A stretch of 64,000 bases of DNA. Origin: Suillus spraguei. Its lineage: Eukaryota; Basidiomycota; Agaricomycetes; Boletales; Suillaceae. Of the stretch, positions 11,142 to 22,669 are shown in pieces (position 1 is the stretch's first letter; each line of letters begins with the position of its first letter). The notes under the pieces are model-generated. The model was not told the origin of the DNA. It saw only the letters and a list, made by a program, of their open reading frames with translations, and searched no databases. The DNA lies in contig JABCPU010000216.1 in NCBI GenBank assembly GCA_016800925.1, forward strand, positions 1 to 64,000, given 5' to 3'. A program made the position numbers and the translations under genes.

Positions 11142-11164
11142 CTTACAAGAGAGGCATTTGACTG

Positions 11165-11934
11165 TGTCATATACCATACTTCTGATCCCAGATCCGACCA
11201 TATCTGATCAGATCTGATCGATTCTATTTCCATCCGGTCCACAGATCCTATCTGGATCGCTCATCTGAATGTGCTCACTTCTCGCACTCTAACTCCCTTG
11301 TGTATATCTGCATCTATCTCCTTTTGTCACTCATCCTGTTTCCGGTACTCCGGCTGTGTATAATTCCATCCTGTGTCACTGATCCGTTACCTGTGTTTCA
11401 CTTCCGATTCGTGCTTACTGATCCGCTGTGCATTAACTAATAGACTTCTGTTACACTTCGTACATAGCCCTCGGTCCCAGACTTGTTGATTATCCGTATT
11501 AGATACTTACAGTATATAAACCACTTGTAGATCTCCATAGAACCTTAGTTCAAATATCATCTTAGATTCTGCTCATTCTGTTTCCTCCAGACTTGAGACA
11601 CTTTCCGCTCTAAGTCATCTTCCGAGACTTAGGATTGATTCCTTTAGTCTATATCTCCGACTCTATCTTCGGATAGTCTATCTCTGTCAGTTTCTAGTTA
11701 GGAACACATTCCGAAGCTAGCCTTAATCCTTGTTCCATCCCTACGCTCCAGATAACCTTCGGACATACCATATCCGATACCTTCAGACGTCCGGATCCGC
11801 CACACAACTCCTTCCAGATCTTTGGACATATATCTCCTCTCTGAAATAAGGGGCATTACTCAGACAAGGGGCACAGTGCATGAACTGAGGCCAAAGCCCT
11901 TCAGATCTTTCACCCCTTGAGTACGGTCTTAACA
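11165..11934 (+). repeat. Solo LTR-B (770 bp) with target duplication GACTG
   Basis: It begins TGTCATATACC and ends GGTCTTAACA. GACTG is at 11160-11164 and 11935-11939. It has the TATATAAACCAC core near 11513. It is colinear with the copy at 5793. Confidence 0.94.
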
Positions 11935-11941
11935 GACTGGG

Positions 11942-12061
11942 TCATTGGTGAGTGTCAGTCCATTTTTAAAGTCCAAGCCAACTCATCACTCACATTCTGC
12001 ATGAATGTTCATTACAGTCCCAACATGGCGACTTGCTGCATACTCAAACAGTTCTACATAC
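11942..12061. repeat. Dispersed repeat, copy 2 (partner 11018-11141)
   Basis: Colinear with copy 1, starting GTCATTGGTGAGTG and sharing AAGTCCAAGCCAACTCATCA. The LTR at 11165-11934 lies between the two copies. Confidence 0.7.
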
Positions 12062-13272
12062 TACTCGCAAGTTCTCTACTCCTCAACTCCACTCTCATTT
12101 CATTGCACCCACCCACCACTCCCTTCTTAACAGCAACTCATGTCTCATTTCAGGTCATTACTCAGATCTTTCCCCAAAAACACTCGATGCATCACTTTCA
12201 ACCACAGAATTTCATTCAAAGTTCCTGTTCTGTGAGCTGCTATGGCCCACCTGCCCTTATGGCTTACCTTGGACTCTTTCATGCAAGGTCAAAATGATGT
12301 TTCAGGTCAGAAAACCCCTCAGGATTTTCAGCCCAAATAGTACCAAAATCTGATCTCTTTCCTGCTACAAAAAACTAACAGTAATGCATAGACTGCATGC
12401 ATATGTGTCCTACCATAATGGCCACTTGCCGTGTACTCCAACAGTATTATTATAAATTATTATTTGTATATTAGTATTGGAATATTAGAACCACAAATAA
12501 TGAATTAAAACTGACAAATAAACATTACAATCTACTGTTTTACATTGCAACTGTCCATTGCAACTCCCAGCCAAACCACTCATTACAATGACTAAGATAG
12601 ATTGCCACGTGTTGCAACAGCAATTGCCATCACAATTGCAACCGTAATTACAATTTGATTACAATCACGACTCTGCTATTGTAAGCGCTTTCAATTTATA
12701 TTTGGTCTTTGAACGTTGAAATGCCTTAAAAGGCATTGAAGCCCAAATTAGGAATTTGCGACAACAGTACTGACATGTCGCTAGGGATATCACACCTTTG
12801 ACATCCGTAGAGACGGAAATTGTATCTTGGGAAAGAGATCGCATAAATACGTCACCTACATCGTATAGAAGTCACCTTGACGTCGTTGGACAACTGAAAT
12901 GACAATTATATAAAGGTGGTTGCGCGAAAACCATTTATGTAATATACCTCATGTCTTGAACAAACACTTGCCATTTTTTGACTTAAGGTTTACAAAGTGG
13001 GTGGCTTGCCGCGTAGTGCTGACTGGTCAACACTGACTGACGCCTGACAACACTGAGATTCAGAAATGAAATGCCAGGAGCAAAAGCAAACCATCTCTTG
13101 CCACATTTTATTAGGAAGTCAGATCCTTGCACTCGTGATGACTCGCATTGTAACTATCTCGTCATCACTTTTTCAAGGGGGACTGACGTGGCCAGGGTGC
13201 CCAACACTGTCATCGCGTTTGCTATCACATATATAGTGTGCCACCGAGTATGATATAACTTTCCAGTGAGTC
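12062..13272. other. Intergenic region upstream of the aspartic peptidase gene
   Basis: The left part is AT-rich with TTGCAA/CAATTGCAA words (12540-12660). From about 12670 the base composition looks like host promoter DNA, with TATATAAAGG at 12907 and CATATATAGTG at 13228, the latter about 40 bp before the start codon of the next gene. No gene seen. Confidence 0.5.
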
Positions 13273-14709
13273 ATGCTCTCCGTTGCATCCTTGTTAGCAC
13301 TCCTGACTTTCTCAATCATGGCATCGCCCGTTAAAGTTCGCAATTCCCGTGTTACGCTCCCCATGACCAGGAGGTTAACATTCTCCAATGTTACTGACCT
13401 CTTACGGCGCGATGAAGCTCGCCTGGCGGCCTTTAGTGACAGCACCTATGACCGACATGCTTATGTCCCTTTGACAAACACGGGACTGAGCTACGTCGTA
13501 TCACTTGACATTGGCGCCAGGAAGTGTAAGTTCAATACTGAGAAAACATGCGGTTGCTAATGTATTATTGAAGACAACTTGATTGTTGACAGCGGTAGCG
13601 TGATGACATGGGTTGGCGCCAACACTCCGTTCGAGAGAAGCACCGTCGGCGTCAACACTGGAAAGCCTATGTCGTTCGATTACGGTTATGGCTTTTTCAG
13701 AGGTATGACAACAACAATATCATAAGTTGAAAATACCTACGATTAATATCTATAGGAACTTTATTCAAAGATACAATATATATCACTGAAGAGATCACCA
13801 TCCCCCAGATGCAAATCGGTGTTGCTTCTGAGTCGCAAGGCATCGCTTTTGACGGTATCCTTGGCATCGGGCCTACAGCGGCGGGCCTCGGTGCAACAGA
13901 TTCACCAGAAGACGCGATCCAGACTGTCACTGACCGCCTGTTTAAGCAAGACACCATTTCTCAGCCCGTTGTTGGTGTCTTTTTCCAGCCCAGCGTTATG
14001 GATCAAGTTACCTATGGAGAGCTTTCCTTTGGTGGAGTCGACCCCTACCTGCACAGGGGCGATATTGAATACACGTAAGGCACCTCAGCTTCGGATCAAT
14101 CCAGACTGATAGCAATTGTTTTTTCCAGTAGAATGACCGCCACCCCTGGCTCATCGTGGGGTATCAATCAGAGGATCAGCTACGGAACTACAAATATCAA
14201 TATCTTGGACGACACCACTGGCATCGTGGACTGTGGTTTCACCTTTCTTTACGTTGCATCCGGTGTGTATTTAGAGTGCAGCGAGTAATAATGGTCTCAT
14301 CAGTGTTTGATAGATGCCTATGAGAAGTACAAGGATTTAACCGGTGGTATGGTGAATCCGGCGAATGATCTTCTCCGGATTTCCCCTGACCAGTACAATG
14401 CCCTACAGGACTTGAACTTCCATATTGGCGAGGTACGTCAATTCTGCCAGCCATTACACCCCTTGTTCACCATTTGCACAGAAGACCTTTAGTCTCAACC
14501 GTAATGCGCAAATCTGGCCTCGTTTTCTCAACCATGCTATGAATGGCGATATCAATGATATATTTCTCATCGTCAAAAGCTTTACTGGCCCAGGTTTTAA
14601 CTTTATCAATGGCTACGTATTCCTCCAGCGTTTCTACACTGTGTTTGATAGCGGCAGGCGCCAAGTCGGTTTTGCCCAACACGCGTTCACTGAATCCTTC
14701 AGCAACTAA
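13273..14709 (+). CDS. Secreted pepsin-like (A1, polyporopepsin-type) aspartic peptidase, six exons
   Basis: Exons by splice sites and frame: 13273-13525, 13574-13702, 13756-14074, 14129-14262, 14314-14432, 14482-14709 (393 aa). A hydrophobic N-terminus (LSVASLLALLTFSIMASP) is a signal peptide. A propeptide follows, and the mature enzyme starts near the YVVSLDIGA strand. The first catalytic motif is LIVDSGS (Asp-Ser-Gly), formed across intron 1. The flap region follows, with FDGILGIGPTAAGLG. The second motif reads GIVDCGFTFLYVASDAY, where relatives have GIVDTGTT, so the catalytic Asp is kept but the next residue is Cys instead of Thr/Ser. The C-terminus has the usual YTVFDSGRRQVGFA. The enzyme would act outside the cell or in the vacuole. 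Exon joins fit codon phase throughout, so the gene looks intact apart from the changed motif. Confidence 0.93.
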
Positions 14710-15059
14710 TATGGAATTGTCAAAGTATACGAAACATTGTTTTTCAGACGCAAAGCAGTATGCGCATTTGAAGGTTATACGGACTCTTCTCAAATAGGCT
14801 ACTTAAGTTTCTGTATACCACGATTAGAATACAATACAAGTGAGCGCGGCAGGAGTGAATTCCGTGCGAGTTTACATTTAGTACCACGGGATATTTCTTG
14901 TGCATCAATACGCAGTATATTTTGTAAGGCTCGGTGTGGGGGTACGCTTCACACCAGGGCATTCGCGCGTCCAGAGATGCGTTGGGAGACTGGGGGTCCC
15001 CTCGACTAGATCGTACTGTCCTCCTTAGAGTCCAACTCTCCATAGGACATGAAATTGGA

Positions 15060-15101
<42 letters not shown>
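15060..15101. repeat. (AAT)n microsatellite
   Basis: About 14 tandem AAT triplets. They generate poly-Asn on one strand and poly-Leu/Tyr frames on the other, which are artefacts. Confidence 0.97.
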
Positions 15102-15102
<1 letters not shown>

Positions 15103-16743
15103 GGCTGGGTGCGACTTCGAAGGGGAAAGTGAATAGAACGAGAGAGATATGGAATGGGTAGAAGATGATACCGACAAGGAACAGATCGATATAGTTAGGA
15201 TACGAGTAGGGCAAGACTTTCGAGACGAATTAGAAGACGTTTCTAGAACTTTCTGAGGTGCTTGTGAGCGGGGAATCTCTAGGATAGAACTCGCTGTAGA
15301 CACGAGAGTACATGGGAGATATATATACGTTTTCGAGTAGTTGACTAGGCCGGAACTGAGTATAAGAGCATGTGGTGATAATAGAAATGAACAGTCGGAG
15401 CAAGAGTAAGCACAAGGTAAGATGACGAAGCAAAATAGAAAAGGTAGAAGTGTAACGCTGTTCGCATCACTAGGTTACGTGGATGACAACGTCTTGATTC
15501 GAAGCATGGTCCGGGCGTAGAGGACATACGGTCCTTACAATCTATTATTGTCGTCTATCCCGTCCTGCACCCGAGTCTGCGTGCATGGTACATGGCAGAT
15601 GTCAAAGAGTTGGAGTTGTTGGAACAAAGGATAGAGTAGGTCACAGGTAGTCTGCAAAGTTAACTGAGTCCCAGACGGAAACTCGTTGAAGCGGCTTTGC
15701 TGTGCACAGAAGTTACGTATAATGAGCGTTTTTTAGCAGGGGCGGTGTCAATGCAAAGAAGTAACACGGTGGTAGTAAAAGCTAATGAGGACTCCGGATC
15801 AGTTGGGGTAGAATACAATTCTACTCACGACACATAAGATAAAGTATTCCCGTCGACTTCAAATCCTACTGACCATCAATGACATTGGCAAGTGTGCGTA
15901 ATGGAGTAAGAATGGCGATGAGGGCTCGGGACACCGGTGCAAACAACACCACTGACGCCGACGCGAACGATCCACACAAGGATGGTGTCAGCGATTCTTC
16001 AAAGACAGTCAACAGGTCGTAGCTGATTCGGAACACATTGCGCGCATATGAGACGTAGAGAAATGAGCATTGGTAGGAACGCCTTCGGAGCCATGAGGCC
16101 ACATGTGCAGTAGCTATATCACCGGATGACAGGCGAGTTGCAAGCAGTGCAGCATGATAGAAGAGCAGAAAGTACTCGGTCCGCTACAGGAGGCGTCGCT
16201 GATGGAAGAAATCCACGCTGCAGCAACGTGGTATGGAGCAGACAATATAGATAGTCTACATCGGGTTATGGGCAGAAATTCAGCGCGACTCACAACACAT
16301 GAGATTGATGACTGCAGCAGGGTATACTCCTCGTTAACTTCCGCCACTGACCGTCCATCTTCTTGTCTAGCGATATGTCAGGATTGCTCGATGTAGCAAA
16401 AAGAGCATATCTTACTGTGATGAGGCGGCAGACGCCGGTGCAGACAACCAAGCAGGTGCCAATACAAACGATGCCACTGCACACGCAGGAAGTGTCGGCA
16501 GTCGCATTCTTCAAAGACGGTAGACGGATCGGGATAAAACCCTGCGAATCTGAGACGTGGAGAAAAAAGTATTGATGGGAGGGCCACGGAAAACTGACTG
16601 AGGCTTATGTATGCACAGGTCGCATTGCTGCATGGGTCGGCGAAGCTTTTGGACATTAATTGGTAGAATTCAGAGGACCAGATGTCCTTGATAGAAGCGC
16701 ATACTGTAGAGATTCGACGTCACAGGTCACAGCTGTCTTGTTT

Positions 16744-16995
16744 AGTGTGACTGTCACACCAATTTTTTGGGGCCGAAGCTAATTTGTGACGTGTGTGGTA
16801 AAAACATATGGAAAAACATATATAAAAAACAATTTCTTACTACATTCTGCCTGTTGCTTCTCAATTCTACAATGAGATATAAAGCAGGCAGGCAGCCTTG
16901 ACAAGTGCAAGGTAGAGCAATCACAAATTTACGAACCTATTTTATGTATGAGAGACATTCGAAGCTGTGACACAAAGTGTGACAGTGTCACGTAG
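16744..16995. mobile_element. Possible small inverted-repeat element
   Basis: GTGTGACTGTCACACC at the left and GTGTGACAGTGTCACG at the right can pair as imperfect inverted ends (shared core ACTGTCACAC). A GAAGCT word lies inside each end. There is no clear target duplication. AT-rich interior, non-coding. Confidence 0.3.
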
Positions 16996-17063
16996 TATGT
17001 CATTTGTGGCTGGAAAACTTCTCAAAGGAGTGTAGCGTGGAAATTTCAAGCAGCAGGTGTAAT

Positions 17064-17700
17064 GTGTTTGTATGTATTTGGTTACAATTTGAATACACTC
17101 TAACTACATATGTTAGGCAACGCTGTCCAAGACTAGAGGTTCTATTGATCCGATGTCGCATCATGAACCAAGACATTACGCATTAAGCGTTGTCGCGCAA
17201 CAATCCTGTACGTATTCTGTTTGTCCCCTTTGACCTGATACTTTTTATTTCAAGGTCTTGTTTGGACGCCCCTAGCATGAGGCTCCCAATTGAAGTGTAG
17301 CTCCGCAGGGTCGACATAAATACTGCACACAAACTCACCCCCTGCCTTCCCTGCAGTATTAGGATGCTCACGAGGCCTTTTGACAAATACGGTATGATTT
17401 ATGTTTGACCAGCTGATAGGATTAATCTTACCAATTTCCCTCAACGGTATAGGCCTTATCATATCGTGTAGTCCTTGCGAAAAATTCACCCTGCATTTGT
17501 TTATTAGCTTCTTGAATGATGCGGTGCAGTAATATGGCCGAATCACGGACTTGAGGTGTCGCCGCCCAGCAACTCGCTTCGGTCTGCCGCTGCCTTTGTT
17601 GTCATGATTGCGAAAAGCTGCGCAAGAGTGGTAATCAAACTTCAATATCCGTGCTTCACGGATCAGGCAGCACCTCTTGAATGTCGCTCGAGGAACATAG
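17064..17700 (-). pseudogene. Duplicated segment with a decaying, unrecognised coding-like stretch
   Basis: This stretch recurs at 24336-24800 with many small indels. In this copy the - strand is open from 17645 to 17250 (131 codons, with IRPIPLREIGKINPISWSNI and a following VFVKRPREH). The second copy has the same words but broken by stops. I do not recognise the family. Conservation of the frame in one copy and decay in the other suggests a former gene end carried along with the MFS duplication. Confidence 0.35.
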
Positions 17701-18878
17701 CATCAAAGAATGTATGAGGTCCTGTTGGTGAGGATTCAACAATACCAGGCCTGCACAGATGAGCTAGTGGATTTCTTGTCTGCCCGAAATCTCGGTCGAG
17801 TTTCAAAATCTTGTAGACATCGTCGCATTTCGCTGACGACACCCAGCTATTTTAGCAAGTGCTCAAAATAACAAAGTGTCGGCAGACACATTTGAGAATG
17901 TTCAGGAGTTTAGTGGGCACAGATATACTCATACAAACAGTGCTTCGTCCGATCAAGGACTAAACGTTTTTATGCAATGCCACTATAATGACAACGCAAC
18001 GATTATACCCCAAACTTCATGAATGTTCCTATAATTTTGATAATCGCTGCTATACCTCGGCTTCGTGCCACTTGATAAAGTAGAGATCGTGCACCTGAAC
18101 ACAGAACAACATTAGATTATAAGTTGATTAAAGAGACCTGATCAGCGAGTTTTACAGCGACTATGCCGAGCTTTTGCCATAATACAAGAGGTGCCCGGGT
18201 GCTCCTGAAATTTCTTACTATTGCACCGTGAGCTCGGTTGTCAGTTGAGTCGTTGACGCACTGATCATATGGTACGCTATGTATGCATTCGGTCTAGCGT
18301 TCTGCGAATAGCTCTAATGACGTACATATATTAGGTAAGCACATCGTCAGATAGACCCAGTATACTCAATCGATAAGCCCTGCCAAACGAATACACACGA
18401 TAATTTATTACAAGATCATTGATATCATATCTTTGCGGCTAACACTTACATATTTGGTGGTCCTGCAACGCAACCCTAGTGCATAGTCAAGGAGGCGCAA
18501 GAAAGCATAAATTGGGTTCAGCGCATATGGACTCACACGTCTAAATATAGACTATACGTTTTACTAGACTCTGCTCACTATTACGTAGAACCGGAAATTC
18601 GGCGGGCCCAAGGCCGGGAAGCCGAGATAATTAACTAGCAGTTCACCTCATTGCACTTGCATTGCATTCGACTATGGGCCGAAGCTGAGCGCTGTGACTA
18701 AACACAAATGTGTCAACCTCGGTGTTACGTCTAAACGAGGTAAGCATGAGGCCTCAACCTGTAGTTATATTTGTAATATGGTCGACACTGGTCGGTTACT
18801 ATACTTATTGACTTCGAGTTATAAGTAGGCTGATAGGAAATGAGAAGGTCCATGTAACTGCCAGTCGCACTATCGCAG

Positions 18879-21165
18879 ATGTCTGCCACAACCGAAATCC
18901 CTGCGTTCAAGAGTGATGGGGGGCATGAAATATCACGCCCAGTCTCTCCGGCCTCAACCTTGGGAGACTATCATGCGCCAGAATTACTGCATTCGAGTCA
19001 CATTTCAGAACAGGATCATTCTCATAAGTCGCAGAAGGCAGACAAAGATGAGCGGCCTGCGACAACGGACAATACAGGTGTTTTGATCGTTGACTGGGAT
19101 GGTCCAGATGATCCTCAAAATCCTAAAAAGTGCGTTACCTGACCAGAGCAGTGTGGTTGTTGGGCTCATAGTTTCTGCGCAGTTGGAGCTATAAACGCAA
19201 ATGGGTCGCAACAATTATTGTATCATCGTTTACTTTCATCAGTCCAGTCTCATCCTCTATGATCGCGCCCGCTTCGGGCCAACTGGCTTCTGCCTTCGAC
19301 ATTCACAACAGCGTCGTACTCGCACTCACAACATCCATCTTCGTGCTTGCATATGGTAAGCCGATTTGCTGGGCGCTTGATACCCTACTAATCAATCAAA
19401 CACGTACCAGCCGTGGGGCCATTGTTTCTGGGTCCATTGAGTGAAATTTATGGACGGTCACGCGTTTTGCAATTGGCAAATCTATGGTATCTTGGTATGT
19501 GGCTTTTACAAGCTATGATATGACTCTCATTCTTGAAATGACAGTATGGAATCTTGCCTGTGGATTCGCACAGTCAGAATCCCAGCTTCTTGCTTTCCGT
19601 TTTCTTGCTGGCCTCGGAGGCAGTGCGCCTTTGTCGGTAAAGTTGATTTTTTTATGTTGAAAGTATCTCTTTTCAATGACTTCCCTGACCAGATTGGCGG
19701 TGGTTTTCTTGGCGACTGCTGGAGACCGCATGAACGAGGAAAAGCTGCTGCTATTTTCTCCTTAGCTCCAATGTTGGGCCCCGTTATGGGACCTATCACA
19801 GGTGCCTGGTTCGTGATTATTGCAAGTTCAACGACATCATCTAAATTTTCTCAGGGTAGCTCAATACTCAACCTGGAGATGGGTGGTATGTGATGCTTCC
19901 GCCAATGGAGGACTGTTCTGATTTATCTGACAGTTCTGGTCTACGACCATTGTGGATGCAGGCGTTCAATTCTTCGGACTTTTTGCACTTCAAGAGTGTA
20001 AGTAATTGACTAGTCGCGACCCGCTGATGCTTACGAATTCTATCCAGCTTACGCGCCCCTCTTATTAGAAAGGAAGGCACAGCAGATTCGCAAGTCGATG
20101 GATGCAGAAAAAGTGCCATACAAAGAAATCCGTACCATTTACGATGACCAAGATCGCTCGTAAGTTCTTTTATAATTCCCGTAAGATGATATCTGAGGAC
20201 GATGGTTTATATAGTTGGCAGACCATCATGTCTAAATCACTTACCCGTCCATTTTTACTCTTCGCCCGTGAGCCGATCGTGCAGCTCCTCGGAGTTTACA
20301 TGGCCTATCTATATGGAACACTTTATCGTAAGACATTTTGGTTTGCATGAACGGGATCTCATATATTCTTAGTATTTTTGACGACGATCCCATCGATCTT
20401 CCAGGGCACATACAATCAGTCGGTAGGAATCTCCGGCCTACATTACATTGCACTCGGGATAGGGTTGGTAGGGGCGTCCCAAGTAAATGCGAATACGATG
20501 GACAAGATTTATGTGTATCTCAAGAACAAGAACGGCGGAGTTGCGAAGCCAGAGTTTAGATTGCGTTCGTCATATTGTTCTAGTGCTTCATTTTTCAAGT
20601 ACTCATTCAGTAATCCACTAGCTGCTATGGTTCCTGGGTCTATAATACTTCCAATTGGGTGCTTAATTGCAGGCTGGACTGCTGAAGCTCATACTTTTTG
20701 GATAGGACCAGATATTGTTGGTTTCGTTTTCTTAATACTGTTTACCTACTGATGGTTCTGACAGGGCATCGCGCTTGTGGGAATGGGCATCATTCTCAGT
20801 TTCCAATGTATCCAGACCTACATCGTTGATTGCTTTACGCTTCATGCTGCTTCTGGTGCGTAGATCTGGTTCCTGTGTTACGGCGCATATAAAATATTAA
20901 TGTTTCATGTTCAGCCCTGGCCGCTGTCTCCTGTTTTCGGTCACTAGCGGGCTTTGGATTTCCCTTGTTTGCTCCTGCGATGTACGATGCGCTCGGGTTT
21001 GGGAAAGGCAATACTATTTTGGCTGTTGCAGCAATCGTCCTGGGTTGTCCCGCGTACGTCTTCATTTTTGTTCCCTCCATTGCCACCCTCAATGATTACT
21101 GCAGACCCTGGATAATTTGGTATTACGGGGAGAAGATGCGGAGCAGGAGTCAATATGCGCATTGA
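18879..21165 (+). CDS. Major facilitator superfamily transporter, DHA1 drug/polyamine-proton antiporter type (copy 1)
   Basis: Fourteen exons fit splice rules and phase: 18879-19129, 19183-19355, 19411-19494, 19545-19636, 19693-19808, 19855-19885, 19934-19997, 20048-20159, 20215-20327, 20373-20564, 20622-20716, 20765-20855, 20915-21053, 21105-21165 (537 aa). A hydrophilic N-terminal tail of about 85 residues ends in DWDGPDDPQNPKN, typical of fungal DHA1 carriers. Then come membrane segments with the motif A-like GPLSEIYGRSRV and the antiporter motif C-like LGPVMGPITGAW. A cytosolic loop (LERKAQQIRKSMDAEKVPYK) separates the two six-helix halves. The expected place is the plasma membrane and the role is proton-driven efflux, substrate unknown. 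It is one of two copies with identical internal exon lengths (partner 25740-28017). Confidence 0.92.
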
Positions 21166-22669
21166 ATCCGGTGATGGCTCTAGCCGTCACAGGCGCATGA
21201 CTTTTACGGACTATGTTAATTTCTGGGGAGGAAAGGAACGAAGTGCATCGGATACTATACGGTGGAAACTTTATTCTGGCCCAGCAGAAGGAGAGTATGC
21301 GCTTCAACTTACTTAGTGGTCAATTCTACCTGTACTATACACAAGTGGATATGTTTTCTAGGCATCCAAGTTCTGAACGAGAGTAATTTAATTTATTGAG
21401 ATAGGCTGGATAATGGACAGATCTATATATCCGCTCAATTGTAAGTAGAAAGTTGTGATAAAATTATATCTCAATCACGCGAAGTCGACAGAGGGGGCGT
21501 GACATGTTAATTATGCCCCCAAACGACGTGCATAAGTTGGTATGATAATATGTATATTATGGAAAGCCAGACCACTGTGCTCTACTTCCAAGGCCTCTAC
21601 TTCTCAGAACCTTCCTAGCAAGGTAAGTAGCTTCTATCGACACATTGTGCGACTCGCGACTATTCGAAAATAAATTAAATTTTATTGACCTTCAGGTATT
21701 TAATGCGTGTGTGTGCAGGAGCTTCGGCTGCAAGAAATATATGTTGTGAAAACAGACGATGAAAAAATATAGTACTAATTTGTGCCTGCGAAGCGTAAAC
21801 CATACCAAGACGCAATGGCTCCGAACAGAGAAGGTTTGGTTTGCACATATATCCCACCTTGGTGAGCAGTAATTGCCATGATTTAAATTTTAGACACAGT
21901 CGTATGTGCCCCGACAGCAAAAATACCAATAGGTCCCTGCTTGCAATATTCTTCTTGATCGCGAGTGCATTCTAAATCACCGTAGATAAGTACTCCGTTG
22001 TAAGCACGCTGGCTTACCTGAGTTCCCATAATCAGTACATATACCGCCGCTGATGCTGAAAGCTAAGCTTTCAGTATTTCACCTTTTGGTGTAACAGTTA
22101 TGCGGGCGGCGGTCTGACCATGTTACATCCGTGCAGTGATCCTCAGATCAGCGCATGATATTGTAGACACGTCGACAGACATCGATTCATTGAATAGGCA
22201 ATTGACTAAGCCCGAAGAGGAACTACATAAAACCTGCGGCAGCCTCACAACACACGATATAATTAGTGCTTCGAACGTGTCTGAAGGCACGACTCACCAT
22301 GGAGCAAATATTAATGTTGCAACAACAATTTGTGGTAGAAAACGGGCACTGGCTAGATAGAACGAACTCTGGTGAGTTCTATTGTACATTAGCAAGGAAT
22401 ATGGTGGGTATATTAGAATACTACTTACCCCCAGTCGAGTATAAGAGACTGGGGGAAAACGGAAAGCGAGCGAAACGAAACTGTCTGCGTGAAGTTACCT
22501 AATAAGGTAACTACGCTGGCGTAGCGCTAAGTGAATGAGTGCCTGGGTCAAACAAAAAGGTAACCATGAACTACATTGGCGGGTTGATTTCCAACAATTT
22601 GCACGGGGGCTAAGATCAGACCTCTAAGGAAACCATCCATAAGTGGTATGCTCTGATAGAAAAAAAAAG
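21166..22669. other. Intergenic region downstream of MFS copy 1
   Basis: 21300-21540 matches the sequence after MFS copy 2 (28195-28300 and 28715-28900), with shared words such as GAGATAGGCTGGA and ACAGATCTATATAT, so the duplication extends past the gene. At 22494-22531 two short hairpins stand side by side (GTTACC-TAATAA-GGTAAC and CTACGC-TG-GCGTAG). No gene seen. Confidence 0.55.

Larger units (their letters stand above)
10042..11164. other. Repeat-derived region without a recognised gene
   Basis: It follows the end of element A. The only structured parts are a doubled TGCCTCAGGTGG motif at 10503-10552, the 24-bp minisatellite at 10797-10935, and a 120-bp segment (11018-11141) that recurs at 11942-12061. 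No domain was recognised. Confidence 0.6.
14710..18878. other. Long intergenic region, no convincing gene
   Basis: It holds an (AAT)n microsatellite (15060-15101), a possible 250-bp inverted-repeat element (16744-16995), and from about 17064 the upstream part of a segmental duplication shared with 24336 onward. Small reading frames on both strands between 15200 and 16660 have no recognisable domain and overlap one another, so I do not call them. Confidence 0.6.

Noticed and set aside
14744..15303. Leu-rich or Tyr-rich frames over the (AAT)n tract
   Set aside because: Produced by the triplet microsatellite; no domain outside it.
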